DNA of 64,000 nt from JAPWJZ01 sp966211335 (GTDB lineage: Bacteria > Pseudomonadota > Alphaproteobacteria > Micavibrionales > UBA2020): positions 124,001 to 188,000 of the forward strand of contig CBIHNF010000001.1 in NCBI GenBank assembly GCA_966211335.1, in the 5' to 3' direction. Of this stretch, positions 34,866 to 42,650 are shown piece after piece. The position numbers and the translations under genes were made by a program. Numbering within the stretch: position 1 is the first letter of the stretch; every line of letters begins with the position of its first letter. The notes beneath the pieces are model-generated. The model was not told the origin of the DNA and did not search any database. It saw only the letters and a program-made list of their open reading frames with translations.

Positions 34866-35234
34866 GGCGGCATTCCATTCAATACGTTACGGCGAAAGCA
34901 GGCCGCCCGCGGAAATTCCGCCGGCGTTCTGTCGGGGCAGCAATGGCAGGAAGAAGCCAAATCTAAAGGTCGCAAAGCCGGTTTGGAGTAAACCCCTTAG
35001 CCGGTACGCCCTGATGGTTGAAAAAGCCGCCCCCCAAGATAGGCATGTTAAGGTCTTCATCCAGCTAAAACAACAACTTAAACCTGCACGAGCCGCCGCA
35101 GTGAATGTACGCACGGGGTTAAAAAAAGTTCCCGGCCCCCCGCGGCGTTATTTACATACCGGAGCATGGCGAGGGCGGACTTGACTCCCGCCCCCGATAA
35201 GAACAAAATAGGAACAAAGGGGCGATTCCGCATT
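34866..35234. other. Divergent intergenic region between sensor kinase and Y-family polymerase genes
   Basis: 369 bases with no protein-coding similarity. The right end contains TTGACT at 35181-35186, and a GAAC-N7-GAAC box sits over the expected -10 position. The left part must contain the promoter of the kinase operon, but I see no convincing hexamers there. Confidence 0.6.
35181..35215 (+). promoter_or_regulatory. Probable SOS promoter with LexA box
   Basis: GAAC at 35201-35204 and GAAC at 35212-35215 are separated by exactly seven bases (AAAATAG). Read on the other strand this is GTTC-N7-GTTC, the direct-repeat LexA operator of alphaproteobacteria. A TTGACT at 35181 is the likely -35, with CAAAAT at 17 bases spacing as -10, so LexA bound here would block RNA polymerase. 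The box ends 19 bases before the polymerase start codon. Confidence 0.75.
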
Positions 35235-36524
35235 ATGTCATCTTCCACCACTCCGCTCGACCTGCGCTGGCTCTATGTCGACTTCAACAGCTACTTCGCG
35301 AGCGTGGAGCAGCAGCTGAACCCGGCCCTGCGCGGCCGGCCGGTAGCCGTGGTGCCGGTGCTGACCGATTCAACCTCCGCCATCGCCGCGAGCTATGAGG
35401 CGAAAGCCTTCGGCATCAAAACCGGCACGCCGGTCTGGGAGGCGAAAAAGATCTGCCCCGATATCGCCATCGTCCTCGCGCGGCACGACAAATATGTCGA
35501 ATTCCACCAGGCCATTCTGGCGGAGATGGACAATCATATTCCCGTCTCCAAAGTCTGCTCGATCGATGAAGTCGCCTGCGCGCTGATGAAGAACGAAAGA
35601 AGCGTGGAGCGGGTGACGGAGATTGCCGCCAGCATCAAGCGCGGCCTCCGGGAGAATGTGGGTGAATTCGTCAAATGCTCGATTGGCGTTGCGCCCAGCA
35701 AGTACCTCGCCAAGGTTGCGACCGACCTGCAAAAGCCGGACGGCTTCACTATTCTGCGCGGGGAGGATTTGCCGGGCCGCCTGCTGGAGCTAAAGCTGCG
35801 CGACCTGCCCGGCATCGGCCACAATATGGAGCTGCGGCTGAACAAGGCCGGCATCCGCACCATGCGCCAGCTTTACGCCCTGCAGCCGCGGCATATGCGC
35901 GCCATCTGGGGGAATATCTGGGGCGAGAAAATGTGGTACTACCTGCGCGGCGCGGATCTGCCCGACGCGGATGAAAACACCGAAACACGCTCCATCGGCC
36001 ATAGCCATGTGCTGGCGCCGGAGGTGCGCCCGCCGGCGGAAGCCTATCAGGTCGCAAAGCGCCTGACCATGAAGGCAACCGCGCGCCTCCGCCGTGCCGA
36101 ATTCTACGCCAGCCGCTTTGCCCTCTCGATCAGCCTTGAAAACGGCACGCGTTACGGGCGGGAAGCCCAGTGCCGCGCTTCAATGGACAGCTTCACCTTC
36201 CTCGAGCTGCTGGAAAAAATGTGGCGGGAAATCATGAAGGAGGTGCGCGGCGCGCGTATCAAGAAACTCGGGGTCACCCTCTACGGACTGACGCCCGAAG
36301 CGGAAGTGACCGTGCAGCAGGACCTATTCGACCTCTTGACCGCCCCCGCCGCCGCAAAACGCCAGCAGGTGAACGAAACGCTTTCAACAACCATGGACAA
36401 ACTCAACCAGAAATTTGGCAAAAACACCGTCCTCCTCGGCATGGCGCCGTCGGGAGGAAAAGACGGCACCTCGACCAAGGTGGCATTCAACCGGATACCG
36501 GATGTGGAGGAGTTTAGGGAGTGA
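35235..36524 (+). CDS. Y-family translesion DNA polymerase (DinB-like)
   Basis: 429 residues. WLYVDFNSYFASVEQQL holds the first catalytic Asp, the steric gate region and a Y-family start; SKVCSIDEVACAL holds the second catalytic acidic pair (SIDE), followed by CSIGVAPSKYLAKVATDLQKPDG. LRDLPGIGHNMELRLNKAGI is the helix-hairpin-helix of the thumb, and the little-finger domain follows (about 245-360). The region after SIDE differs from canonical DinB (usually SIDEAYLD), so it is a divergent DinB/UmuC-type member. It would copy past damaged bases at the price of mutation. The ATG at 35235 is used rather than an upstream frame because domain similarity begins there. Confidence 0.9.
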   Translation: MSSSTTPLDLRWLYVDFNSYFASVEQQLNPALRGRPVAVVPVLTDSTSAIAASYEAKAFGIKTGTPVWEAKKICPDIAIVLARHDKYVEFHQAILAEMDNHIPVSKVCSIDEVACALMKNERSVERVTEIAASIKRGLRENVGEFVKCSIGVAPSKYLAKVATDLQKPDGFTILRGEDLPGRLLELKLRDLPGIGHNMELRLNKAGIRTMRQLYALQPRHMRAIWGNIWGEKMWYYLRGADLPDADENTETRSIGHSHVLAPEVRPPAEAYQVAKRLTMKATARLRRAEFYASRFALSISLENGTRYGREAQCRASMDSFTFLELLEKMWREIMKEVRGARIKKLGVTLYGLTPEAEVTVQQDLFDLLTAPAAAKRQQVNETLSTTMDKLNQKFGKNTVLLGMAPSGGKDGTSTKVAFNRIPDVEEFRE

Positions 36525-37035
36525 GCTGGCCTATCCAGCTGTGCTCCGGGCTTTCAATCCTCAACGCCGTGCGCAGCCATTCCCTTGCAGCGTCATCAAG
36601 GCAGGGGAGTGCCGTCGCAAAATCCTGCGCATCGATATCGCGCATATGTTTTGATTTATAAAGCAGCGCTATTTCCAGCGGCAGCGCCCCGCCCGATGCC
36701 GCAAACCTGCTGCGCGGCAGGCGGATGGCGCGATTGCGGCGATAAACCCAGTCATCGCCGTCAAATTCGTTCAGCAGAACTTCCAGCGTGTTGCCGTCTT
36801 CGAAATGGCAGTATATTTCATGCACCGGCAATTCGAGCCGCTCGCCCTGCCACAGATGCGGCGTGCTTTTTGCCATGTATTCGATTTTCAAAAGCTGCGG
36901 CATCTGAAGCAGAAACCGCTGGTCATCCCGCGCCAGCGCAATCTCGACATCTTTATGCGCCCTAGTCTGCCGCCCCACCGCCATATCAACAGCCCAGCCG
37001 CCCGCGATCCAGTAGGGCGCGGGAAACACTTTCAT
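36514..37035 (-). CDS. Nucleotidyltransferase (aminoglycoside 2''-adenylyltransferase-like)
   Basis: 173 or more residues. YWIAGGWAVDMAVGRQTRAHKDVEIALARDD is the beginning of the family's nucleotidyltransferase domain, though the expected D-x-D is D-V-E here. LPVHEIYCHFEDGNTLEVLLNEF and AIRLPRSRFAASGGALPLEIALLYKSKH follow the family pattern. The ATG at 37035 lies unusually close to the GGWAVD motif; an in-frame CTG at 37068 sits seven bases after AGAAGGA and would restore a typical helix, so the true start may be there. Stop at 36514 overlaps the polymerase 3' end on the other strand. Natural substrate unknown. Confidence 0.75.
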   Translation of the reverse strand: MKVFPAPYWIAGGWAVDMAVGRQTRAHKDVEIALARDDQRFLLQMPQLLKIEYMAKSTPHLWQGERLELPVHEIYCHFEDGNTLEVLLNEFDGDDWVYRRNRAIRLPRSRFAASGGALPLEIALLYKSKHMRDIDAQDFATALPCLDDAAREWLRTALRIESPEHSWIGQLTP

Positions 37036-37214
37036 ACGCTCAAGCGTAAATCCAAGTTCGGGAGACAGGGCGATATCCTTCTATCTAAAAACATTGGGAT
37101 TCGGCAACGACATCTCTTCTTTGGCGAAAAGATAATATTGGCTCAAAGGCGTATCCGGCCTCTGCAAATGTTTGAGAATTCTAGACAGCTATAAAAAATT
37201 AAATATTAAATAGA

Positions 37215-37835
37215 CTACGCATTTTTATCAGCGTTAATATTTGACGATTCCAAATTTTCGCCATCCTCAATAAATTCCTTGATGTGTTTAAACGCGACCG
37301 TTTTCTCTTCTAAGAAAATTTCGTAACCCCTCCTCATAGATTGTAAAAGAGCTACAAAATCTCTGACTAAACGAGCAATAAATTTTGTAAAATTATCTTC
37401 TCCTGATTTTTTATTATTTTCTGTTTTAAGTTCACTCAATAATTTGTCACGAAACTGAGGATAGTATTCTTCAAATAAATCCTGCCAAACTGTCTCGTTT
37501 ATGTCGCAGTCTAAATGGTGGGCTAAACTATTTCTCACTTTATTAATTTTTAGACAGATGTTTGAAGTTCTTTGGTCAATTATACCCATCGAGCAACAAA
37601 GCTTAGGTTTAATTGCAAAATTAATTTTGGATAAGTCGATCAGTTCAGGATACTTAAGTTCCATTTTGAGCATTTCATCCAAACAGTTCTCGATATAAAG
37701 GTGTCCTCGCAAAATTACCGATATTGGATCGGAAGAATTTAATTCGACACGAGCTTTGTTTAAATCAAAAGTGAAATCTTTTTCGACGTCAAACCCACGC
37801 CTGATTTCATCAAAAATGCTCGACTTTTTGGACAT
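37215..37835 (-). CDS. HEPN/MltR-like protein in an AT-rich segment
   Basis: 206 residues from the ATG at 37835 (MSKKSSIFDEIRRG). It is helical, with DPISVILRGHLYIENCLDEML, a KINFAIKPKLCCSMGII segment, and NKVRNSLAHHLDCD, which is the R-N-x3-A-H motif of the HEPN/MltR-type superfamily (R-N at about residue 106). This type occurs in stand-alone regulators and in RNase partners of toxin-antitoxin systems; a nuclease role is possible but not shown. Codon use and base content are far more AT-rich than every neighbour, and the gene sits beside tRNA-Ser, which suggests recent acquisition. No antitoxin-like gene is adjacent. Confidence 0.65.
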   Translation of the reverse strand: MSKKSSIFDEIRRGFDVEKDFTFDLNKARVELNSSDPISVILRGHLYIENCLDEMLKMELKYPELIDLSKINFAIKPKLCCSMGIIDQRTSNICLKINKVRNSLAHHLDCDINETVWQDLFEEYYPQFRDKLLSELKTENNKKSGEDNFTKFIARLVRDFVALLQSMRRGYEIFLEEKTVAFKHIKEFIEDGENLESSNINADKNA

Positions 37836-37854
37836 AAATTTTTGATCTAAAAAT

Positions 37855-37946
37855 TGGCGGAGACGGTGAGATTCGAACTCACGATACATCTTACGACGTA
37901 TGACGATTTAGCAAACCGTTGCCTTCAGCCACTCGGCCACGTCTCC
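37855..37946 (-). tRNA. tRNA-Ser(GCU)
   Basis: On the minus strand GGAGACG (37940-37946) pairs with CGTCTCC (37859-37865). There is a D arm, an anticodon loop TTTGCTAAA with anticodon GCT (reads AGC/AGU), an extended variable arm of the class II type expected for serine, a T arm with GTTCGAATC, a discriminator G and an encoded CCA (37855-37857). The fold is complete. Confidence 0.96.
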
Positions 37947-37960
37947 AGCGTTATCGGCGG

Positions 37961-37989
37961 ATAATATACGGATAATTCGCAAAAACCAA
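37961..37989 (-). promoter_or_regulatory. Promoter of tRNA-Ser
   Basis: On the minus strand TTGGTT at 37984-37989, a 17-base spacer and TATTAT at 37961-37966 precede the tRNA 5' end by 14 bases. The spacing and position are right for a stable-RNA promoter. Confidence 0.6.
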
Positions 37990-38039
37990 GATTCTTCGAC
38001 TGGCGCAGTTTGTTATTTGATTTCAAATAAATAGCAGCT

Positions 38040-38795
38040 TCAGCCCTTCAGCGCCGCCGCGTTGGCGCGGATGTTGGCGGGGGTGAGGCTGCCAAACACA
38101 AGGCTGGCGACGCCGGGAGTTTCGGTGACAAAGCGGATATTTTCGGCGAGATCGCCGAGGGGCCCGAGGTGGCCGGAGGCGAGGCCTTTTTTGACCAGCA
38201 CGGGTTTGCCAGATGCCGCCGCCGCATCGATCACGGCGCGTTCATCGAGGTAGCCTTTGTTATAGGCGACCATGGCGCAGTCGGACTTTTCAAGCGCGGC
38301 GATGCCGCCCGCGATGGTGTAGGTGGAAACGCCGAAGCTGCCGATAAGCCCCCGCGCTTTAAATTCCGCCAGCACGTCCAGCACCGCCGTTTCGGTGATG
38401 ACTTTCACATCATCGCGGTTGCTGTGGACGAGGATGCAGTCGATATAATCTGTCTTGAGGCGCTTCAGGCTGCGCTCGACGCTTGCGACCGTATGTTCGC
38501 GCGTGAAGATATATTCTGATGTCGCGCCGTCAAACTCCTCCCCCGTCTTGGTGACGAGGAAGAATTTATCCCGCCGCGCGCCGAGCAGTTTGCCCAAGCG
38601 CTCTTCTGCCGTGCCATAGGCAGGCGCGGTATCGAGCAGGGTGATGCCGCAGTCGATCGCGGTATCGAGCAGGGTTTCAATTTCCGCATCCGTTGGCAGC
38701 ATGAAGCCGTCGCCGCCCGGATACTTAACGCCGGTGTTGCGGCCGAATTTGACGGTACCGAGGCCCAGCTTGCTGACATTTTTCCAACTCAGCAT
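38040..38795 (-). CDS. Aldo/keto reductase family protein
   Basis: 251 residues, TIM barrel. The AKR catalytic tetrad is visible as Asp in TLLDTAPAYGTAEERLG, its Tyr, Lys in LVTKTGEEF and His in CILVHSNRDD. GLGTVKFGRNTGVKYPG marks the start. These enzymes reduce carbonyls with NADPH. It is short (most AKRs exceed 300 residues), and the C-terminal GVASLVFGSLTPANIRAN cofactor strand is preserved. Start codon 38795 shares a base with the stop of the FAD oxidoreductase (TAATG), so translation is coupled. Confidence 0.88.
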   Translation of the reverse strand: MLSWKNVSKLGLGTVKFGRNTGVKYPGGDGFMLPTDAEIETLLDTAIDCGITLLDTAPAYGTAEERLGKLLGARRDKFFLVTKTGEEFDGATSEYIFTREHTVASVERSLKRLKTDYIDCILVHSNRDDVKVITETAVLDVLAEFKARGLIGSFGVSTYTIAGGIAALEKSDCAMVAYNKGYLDERAVIDAAAASGKPVLVKKGLASGHLGPLGDLAENIRFVTETPGVASLVFGSLTPANIRANAAALKG

Positions 38796-39967
38796 TACGC
38801 CTCCAGCTTGCGGAAGGTCGCGGCTTCCCAAGGGTAAGATCCGACATCCGCCGTCGGCAGCGGCGGCGCGCCGGATTTGGCGACGGGGTGAATATCTTTA
38901 TCCTTCAGCCAGTCGAACACGCGGTCGGACAAGACCGGCGCGAAGGTGAGTTTCGTCGGCCATGCCATGAGCACGCGGCCGCGTTGATGCACATGCGGGC
39001 CCGGCGGCAGGTCGCCTTTCGCATCAAACGGTTCCGCGCGGTCGCCGTACCATGTCGCCCATTCTCTGGTCGTCCAGTCGATATCGGGGAAGACATCCTG
39101 CAGTTCTTTCTGCGCGAATTTGATAGCCTCGTCATCGGTCAGCGTCGCGCTTTGTTCCGCCACCGCGCCGCCGAGGTACCAGACGAATTCGCCGGGCACG
39201 CCTGTCGGGTGGCTCGTCACCGTCATGCGCGGCTTGGGGCTGCTGACAATGCCGTGGCCGTGCAGGGCATAGGGCATGGGCTTCACCATGATCTGCCGCA
39301 GCGGCCGGCGCTGGGCATGATTGTCTTTCACCTTCAGTAATTGCAGCGCGAGTTCATTGCCGGTGCCGGCGGTGAAAATAACCAGCTGCGCGCGCATGAC
39401 GTTGCCGGAGACAACCACCTGTCCGTCCGGCAGCAGTTCCGTCACCTCGCCCTTGAACAACCGGCCTTTGAGATGTTTGGCGAGGGCGTGGATAAGCGAT
39501 CTCACCTCCAGCACCTTTTCCGGCAGCTGGTAGACGGGGCCTTTGAATTTTTTCTTGAGACGGAGCACTTCCGGGAATTCGTCTTTCTTCAGCTTTTTCG
39601 TGGCGGCGTTCACGAGCTTCGCCGCGCCCAAGACTGCGACGTCGGACAGAATGGAGCCCGCCGGCCACATGATTTGCGTGTCGGACAGGAACTCGACCGC
39701 GGTGAGGTCAATTTCTCCCCAGCCCTCGAAGCTCGACTGCCAGCGCTCCGGCATTTTGGCGAGCTGTTCGGCGTGCTTGGTCAGACTGCCCTGCAGCACA
39801 TATTTCTGCCCGCCGTGGATCATGCCCTGCGAGGCGAGGGTCTGCCCCGACCCGAGTTTATCTTTCTCGATGAGGATAACGTTATAGCCGGCGCGCTTCA
39901 GCGTATTGCAGAGCCAGAGCCCCGCAACGCCGCCGCCGAAAATAATCATGTCGTATTCTAATGCCAT
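38795..39967 (-). CDS. FAD-dependent oxidoreductase (DAO/glycerol-3-phosphate dehydrogenase-like)
   Basis: 390 residues from ATG 39967 (MALEYDMIIFGGGVAGLWL), which gives the Rossmann G-x-G-x-x-G motif right after the start, the right geometry for this family. IEKDKLGSGQTLASQGMIHGG matches DAO/GlpD-type FAD contacts, and LVIFTAGTGNELAL is a second FAD segment. The C-terminus is unlike GlpD. Substrate unknown. It lies between the DMT-type transporter and the aldo/keto reductase, which suggests a small uptake-and-oxidation pathway. Confidence 0.85.
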   Translation of the reverse strand: MALEYDMIIFGGGVAGLWLCNTLKRAGYNVILIEKDKLGSGQTLASQGMIHGGQKYVLQGSLTKHAEQLAKMPERWQSSFEGWGEIDLTAVEFLSDTQIMWPAGSILSDVAVLGAAKLVNAATKKLKKDEFPEVLRLKKKFKGPVYQLPEKVLEVRSLIHALAKHLKGRLFKGEVTELLPDGQVVVSGNVMRAQLVIFTAGTGNELALQLLKVKDNHAQRRPLRQIMVKPMPYALHGHGIVSSPKPRMTVTSHPTGVPGEFVWYLGGAVAEQSATLTDDEAIKFAQKELQDVFPDIDWTTREWATWYGDRAEPFDAKGDLPPGPHVHQRGRVLMAWPTKLTFAPVLSDRVFDWLKDKDIHPVAKSGAPPLPTADVGSYPWEAATFRKLEA

Positions 39968-39984
39968 AGCTTCAATATATCGTC

Positions 39985-40839
39985 CTAAAGGAATAAGGGA
40001 AGCGTGATGACGAAGGCGGCGGCGCCCCAGGCCAGCTGTTCCCGCACGGTGCGTTCTTTCCACAAATAGGCGCTGAGGACGAGGATGACGGGCTTCGTCA
40101 TAGCCTGCACCGTCACGACGACGGTGACAGGGTTGATGGTGACCTGCTGATAGGCCTTCACGAGTTCGGTTGCCGCATAAAAAATGCCCGCGAGGATGGC
40201 AGGGCGCGTCAGCGCGGCGGCGCGGAAATTATCCAGCGTGCGGAAATTCCAGGCGATGGCAACAAGAAACACCACCGCATAGGCGGCAATGGAGAGCACA
40301 TACCAGTTGGCATCTTGGGTGATGATATGGTCGATAATGGAAATGCCCGCCGAAATGCCGACCAGCTTGGTATAGGACAACCTGTCGCGCGGCGTTAAAT
40401 CCGACAGGTGGCCTTTGAGGAAAAAGCCGACCGCCAGGAGGCACAGCCCGATGCTGGAAAACCATTCCTGCGGCTTCAGGGTTTCGCCAAAGGCGGCGTT
40501 GCCGATGGTGATCAGGCCGAGGCTCAGCGGCGTCACGTAATGGCGCGACGACAAACTCACCTTCATCAATTCCTGGCTGACGATGAAGAGGTAGCAGAGC
40601 AATGCGCCCTTCAGCGCGGCCAGCGCCGGCAAGACCGGATTGGCTTCAAACTTTTGCAGCCCTTCCGTGAGCAGATCGGCATAAAGCGGATAGACCAGCG
40701 CGAGCCCGGCCAGCGTCCAGCCGCCGATAAACAGCGGGGCGGTGCGGTGATCCAGCTTCAGGCTGCAGATTTTGAGCGTGACAAGGTGCCCGACCGTCAG
40801 CAGGAAAAGCAGCAGGAGCAGCAGGTGGCCTTGGGTCAT
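39985..40839 (-). CDS. EamA/DMT-type transporter
   Basis: 284 residues with about ten hydrophobic helices, such as LLLLLLFLLTVGHLVTL at the start and AWGAAAFVITLPLFL at the end. The two halves have similar layout, as in drug/metabolite transporters, with a TPLSLGLITIGNAAFGETLKPQEW segment typical of an EamA half-repeat. Substrate and direction unknown. It is the first gene of the three-gene set with the FAD enzyme and the aldo/keto reductase, separated by 17 bases. Confidence 0.75.
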   Translation of the reverse strand: MTQGHLLLLLLFLLTVGHLVTLKICSLKLDHRTAPLFIGGWTLAGLALVYPLYADLLTEGLQKFEANPVLPALAALKGALLCYLFIVSQELMKVSLSSRHYVTPLSLGLITIGNAAFGETLKPQEWFSSIGLCLLAVGFFLKGHLSDLTPRDRLSYTKLVGISAGISIIDHIITQDANWYVLSIAAYAVVFLVAIAWNFRTLDNFRAAALTRPAILAGIFYAATELVKAYQQVTINPVTVVVTVQAMTKPVILVLSAYLWKERTVREQLAWGAAAFVITLPLFL

Positions 40840-41024
40840 GATTATCCGTTATTATGCAAATATGTGCAGGCGGTTTGCCCATCATAATAGGCTGAAAAGC
40901 GCTGAACAGGGCAAATTGACAAGGGGTGAGGCGTTTTATAGATTATGTCATTCCTTTGCCAGATAAAGCCTTCGATTCGCCGCGATGATTGCGGGGAGCC
41001 GTTTAATTTTTGGAAGCACGAAAC

Positions 41025-41363
41025 ATGGCGTCGAAACCCTCGAAAGATTTTAACGACAAGGCGAAAAGCTTTCTCTATTCGCTGTCCGTGCGCCCGAAAT
41101 ATTCGCGCCGCACCGATTTTTCGGCCGACATTAAACAGGCGGCCGAGCGCATCCGCGAACTCGCGCGGGAGGAAGGTTATTCGCCTTCCGTCCGCATCAA
41201 GTTTGATGACGGCGCGCTTGGCAAGCTCGGCATCTTCTTCATGAACGCGCCGGAAAAATTTGCGGCGAAAGTGAAGAAGATCGACGGCATCCATTCCGTC
41301 GAAAAACCCACCGAGCGCAAGGCATCGCCGGGCGGCCGCAGCAAGGGCCGTGGCCCTCGCTAA
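41025..41363 (+). CDS. Hypothetical small protein sharing a motif with its neighbour
   Basis: 112 residues, basic at the ends and without membrane segments. The central VRIKFDDGALGKLGIFFMNAPEKFAAKVKKIDGIHSVEKP-type unit (about 55-95) contains an alternating strand-helix-strand, and the same unit appears twice in the next gene. The last 20 residues are Gly/Arg/Lys-rich and could bind nucleic acid. ATG 41025 follows GGAAG at usual spacing. No known family. Confidence 0.7.
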   Translation: MASKPSKDFNDKAKSFLYSLSVRPKYSRRTDFSADIKQAAERIRELAREEGYSPSVRIKFDDGALGKLGIFFMNAPEKFAAKVKKIDGIHSVEKPTERKASPGGRSKGRGPR

Positions 41364-41402
41364 ATAATTCCGTGGGCCGCGTTAATTCTCTCAGGATATC
41401 AC

Positions 41403-41963
41403 ATGACCAATAAAGTTTACGTCGTCGCCGTCGATTTCACTGTGGGCGGACTGCAGAACGCCGTCATGAATACGCTGGCGCTGCGGCAGGATATTTTCGA
41501 GCTTGCCAATGCGGGCACAGAGCAAATCTATTTCCACCGCTATAAGGACGACATGCTGGGCGGCGCGCCGAACCTGCTGCTGGAATGCAGCGAAGAATTT
41601 TTGGAAAAAGTGAAGACCCTGCCGCGCTACGGCAATAGCCTTGATTTGTGGACGGGCTTCGATACCTTCCGCGCCGGACACGCCGGCCCCGTTGATGCGG
41701 CACAGCTGAAGCGCGTGACGGCAAAGGAAACCACCGACCCTGACCTTGATGTTGCGACATGGAGGCTGCAGGATGACATTATCCGCCTCGGCCAGAACCA
41801 CGCGCTTGAAGGCAAGGTGCTGGTGCGGCAGGTGGACGGGTTGAAGGGTTTCGTCTCCGTCATCTGCCCCGATGATTTTGCCGAAAAAATCCTGTCCCTG
41901 CCCCGCTGCGCCAAAATTTCCGCCACCGTGAACAAGCCGCGCAAAAACGGACCGAAGCCCTAA
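41403..41963 (+). CDS. Hypothetical protein with internal repeat
   Basis: 186 residues, soluble. The start VYVVAVDFTVGGLQNAV is followed by repeat A (LLLECSEEFLEKVKTLPRYG, about 59-78) and repeat B (VSVICPDDFAEKILSLPRCAK, about 151-171), each a strand, a 'xxF-xEKVxxLP' helix and a turn. The neighbouring gene's NAPEKFAAKVKKIDGIHSV is the same unit. The fold may be a ferredoxin-like alpha/beta repeat; I know no such family. It follows 39 bases after the previous gene. Confidence 0.7.
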   Translation: MTNKVYVVAVDFTVGGLQNAVMNTLALRQDIFELANAGTEQIYFHRYKDDMLGGAPNLLLECSEEFLEKVKTLPRYGNSLDLWTGFDTFRAGHAGPVDAAQLKRVTAKETTDPDLDVATWRLQDDIIRLGQNHALEGKVLVRQVDGLKGFVSVICPDDFAEKILSLPRCAKISATVNKPRKNGPKP

Positions 41964-41966
41964 AAT

Positions 41967-42644
41967 TTAAGCGAGAATCTTCTTCACCACCGGCACGATC
42001 TGCGTGAACGGGGTGTCGATGATGTGATGCGCGCCGGCGTCAATCAGGTGCTGCACGGGGTGCATACCCCAGGCAACGCCGATGGTATGGGTATTGGCGG
42101 CGATGCCCATTTTGACGTCCATGATGGTGTCACCGACCATGACGGTCTGGCGCGGGTCGGCATCCAGTTCCCGCATCACGCTCAGCAGCATGTCGGGTTC
42201 CGGCTTTTCTTTTTCCTTGCGGCGGATGATGTCATCCCAGGTGCGGTGCGCCGCAAAAAGGTTATGCACGCCGTGCTGTTCCAGCAAATGCAGCAGCGGC
42301 GCTTCGGGCTTGGAGGTCACAATCGCCAGCGTATGGCCGTCATCGCGGAGGCGCAGCAGCGCTTCCTCGACGCCCTGAAACAGCAGCGGGGTTTTATCCG
42401 GCTCCCCCGCCATCGACCACTGGTCGACAAGCGTGAAGACGGAGCCGAGGTGTTTTTCCTGATGGTCGCGCGGAATGCCCCATTTAAAATCAAATTGCAT
42501 CGGGCTGCTGTAGCCGTGGCGGATGGCTTCATAATCCGGAAACGGCATGCCGTTTTTTTCGGAGTAATGCGCAATCGCGCGCTCGAACAGCGTGTAGCTG
42601 TCTAAAATAGTGCCGTCGACGTCGAAGACGATTAAGCCGGGCAT
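41967..42644 (-). CDS. HAD family hydrolase (phosphoglycolate-phosphatase-like)
   Basis: 225 residues. Motif I is VFDVDGTILDSY (nucleophile Asp and acid Asp), motif II VTSK, with a Lys near KEKPEPDMLL, and motif IV VGDTIMDVKMGIAAN. A C1-type cap of about 70 residues is inserted after motif I. The layout matches PGP/PPase-type phosphatases, which hydrolyse small phosphate esters such as phosphoglycolate or nucleotides. It is the last gene of a five-gene minus-strand run beginning with gatC. Confidence 0.88.
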   Translation of the reverse strand: MPGLIVFDVDGTILDSYTLFERAIAHYSEKNGMPFPDYEAIRHGYSSPMQFDFKWGIPRDHQEKHLGSVFTLVDQWSMAGEPDKTPLLFQGVEEALLRLRDDGHTLAIVTSKPEAPLLHLLEQHGVHNLFAAHRTWDDIIRRKEKEKPEPDMLLSVMRELDADPRQTVMVGDTIMDVKMGIAANTHTIGVAWGMHPVQHLIDAGAHHIIDTPFTQIVPVVKKILA

Positions 42645-42650
42645 GATGCG

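Noticed and set aside
37083..37950. Complete genomic island at tRNA-Ser
   Set aside because: No integrase gene and no repeat of the tRNA 3' end were seen; only the AT-rich gene supports a transfer.
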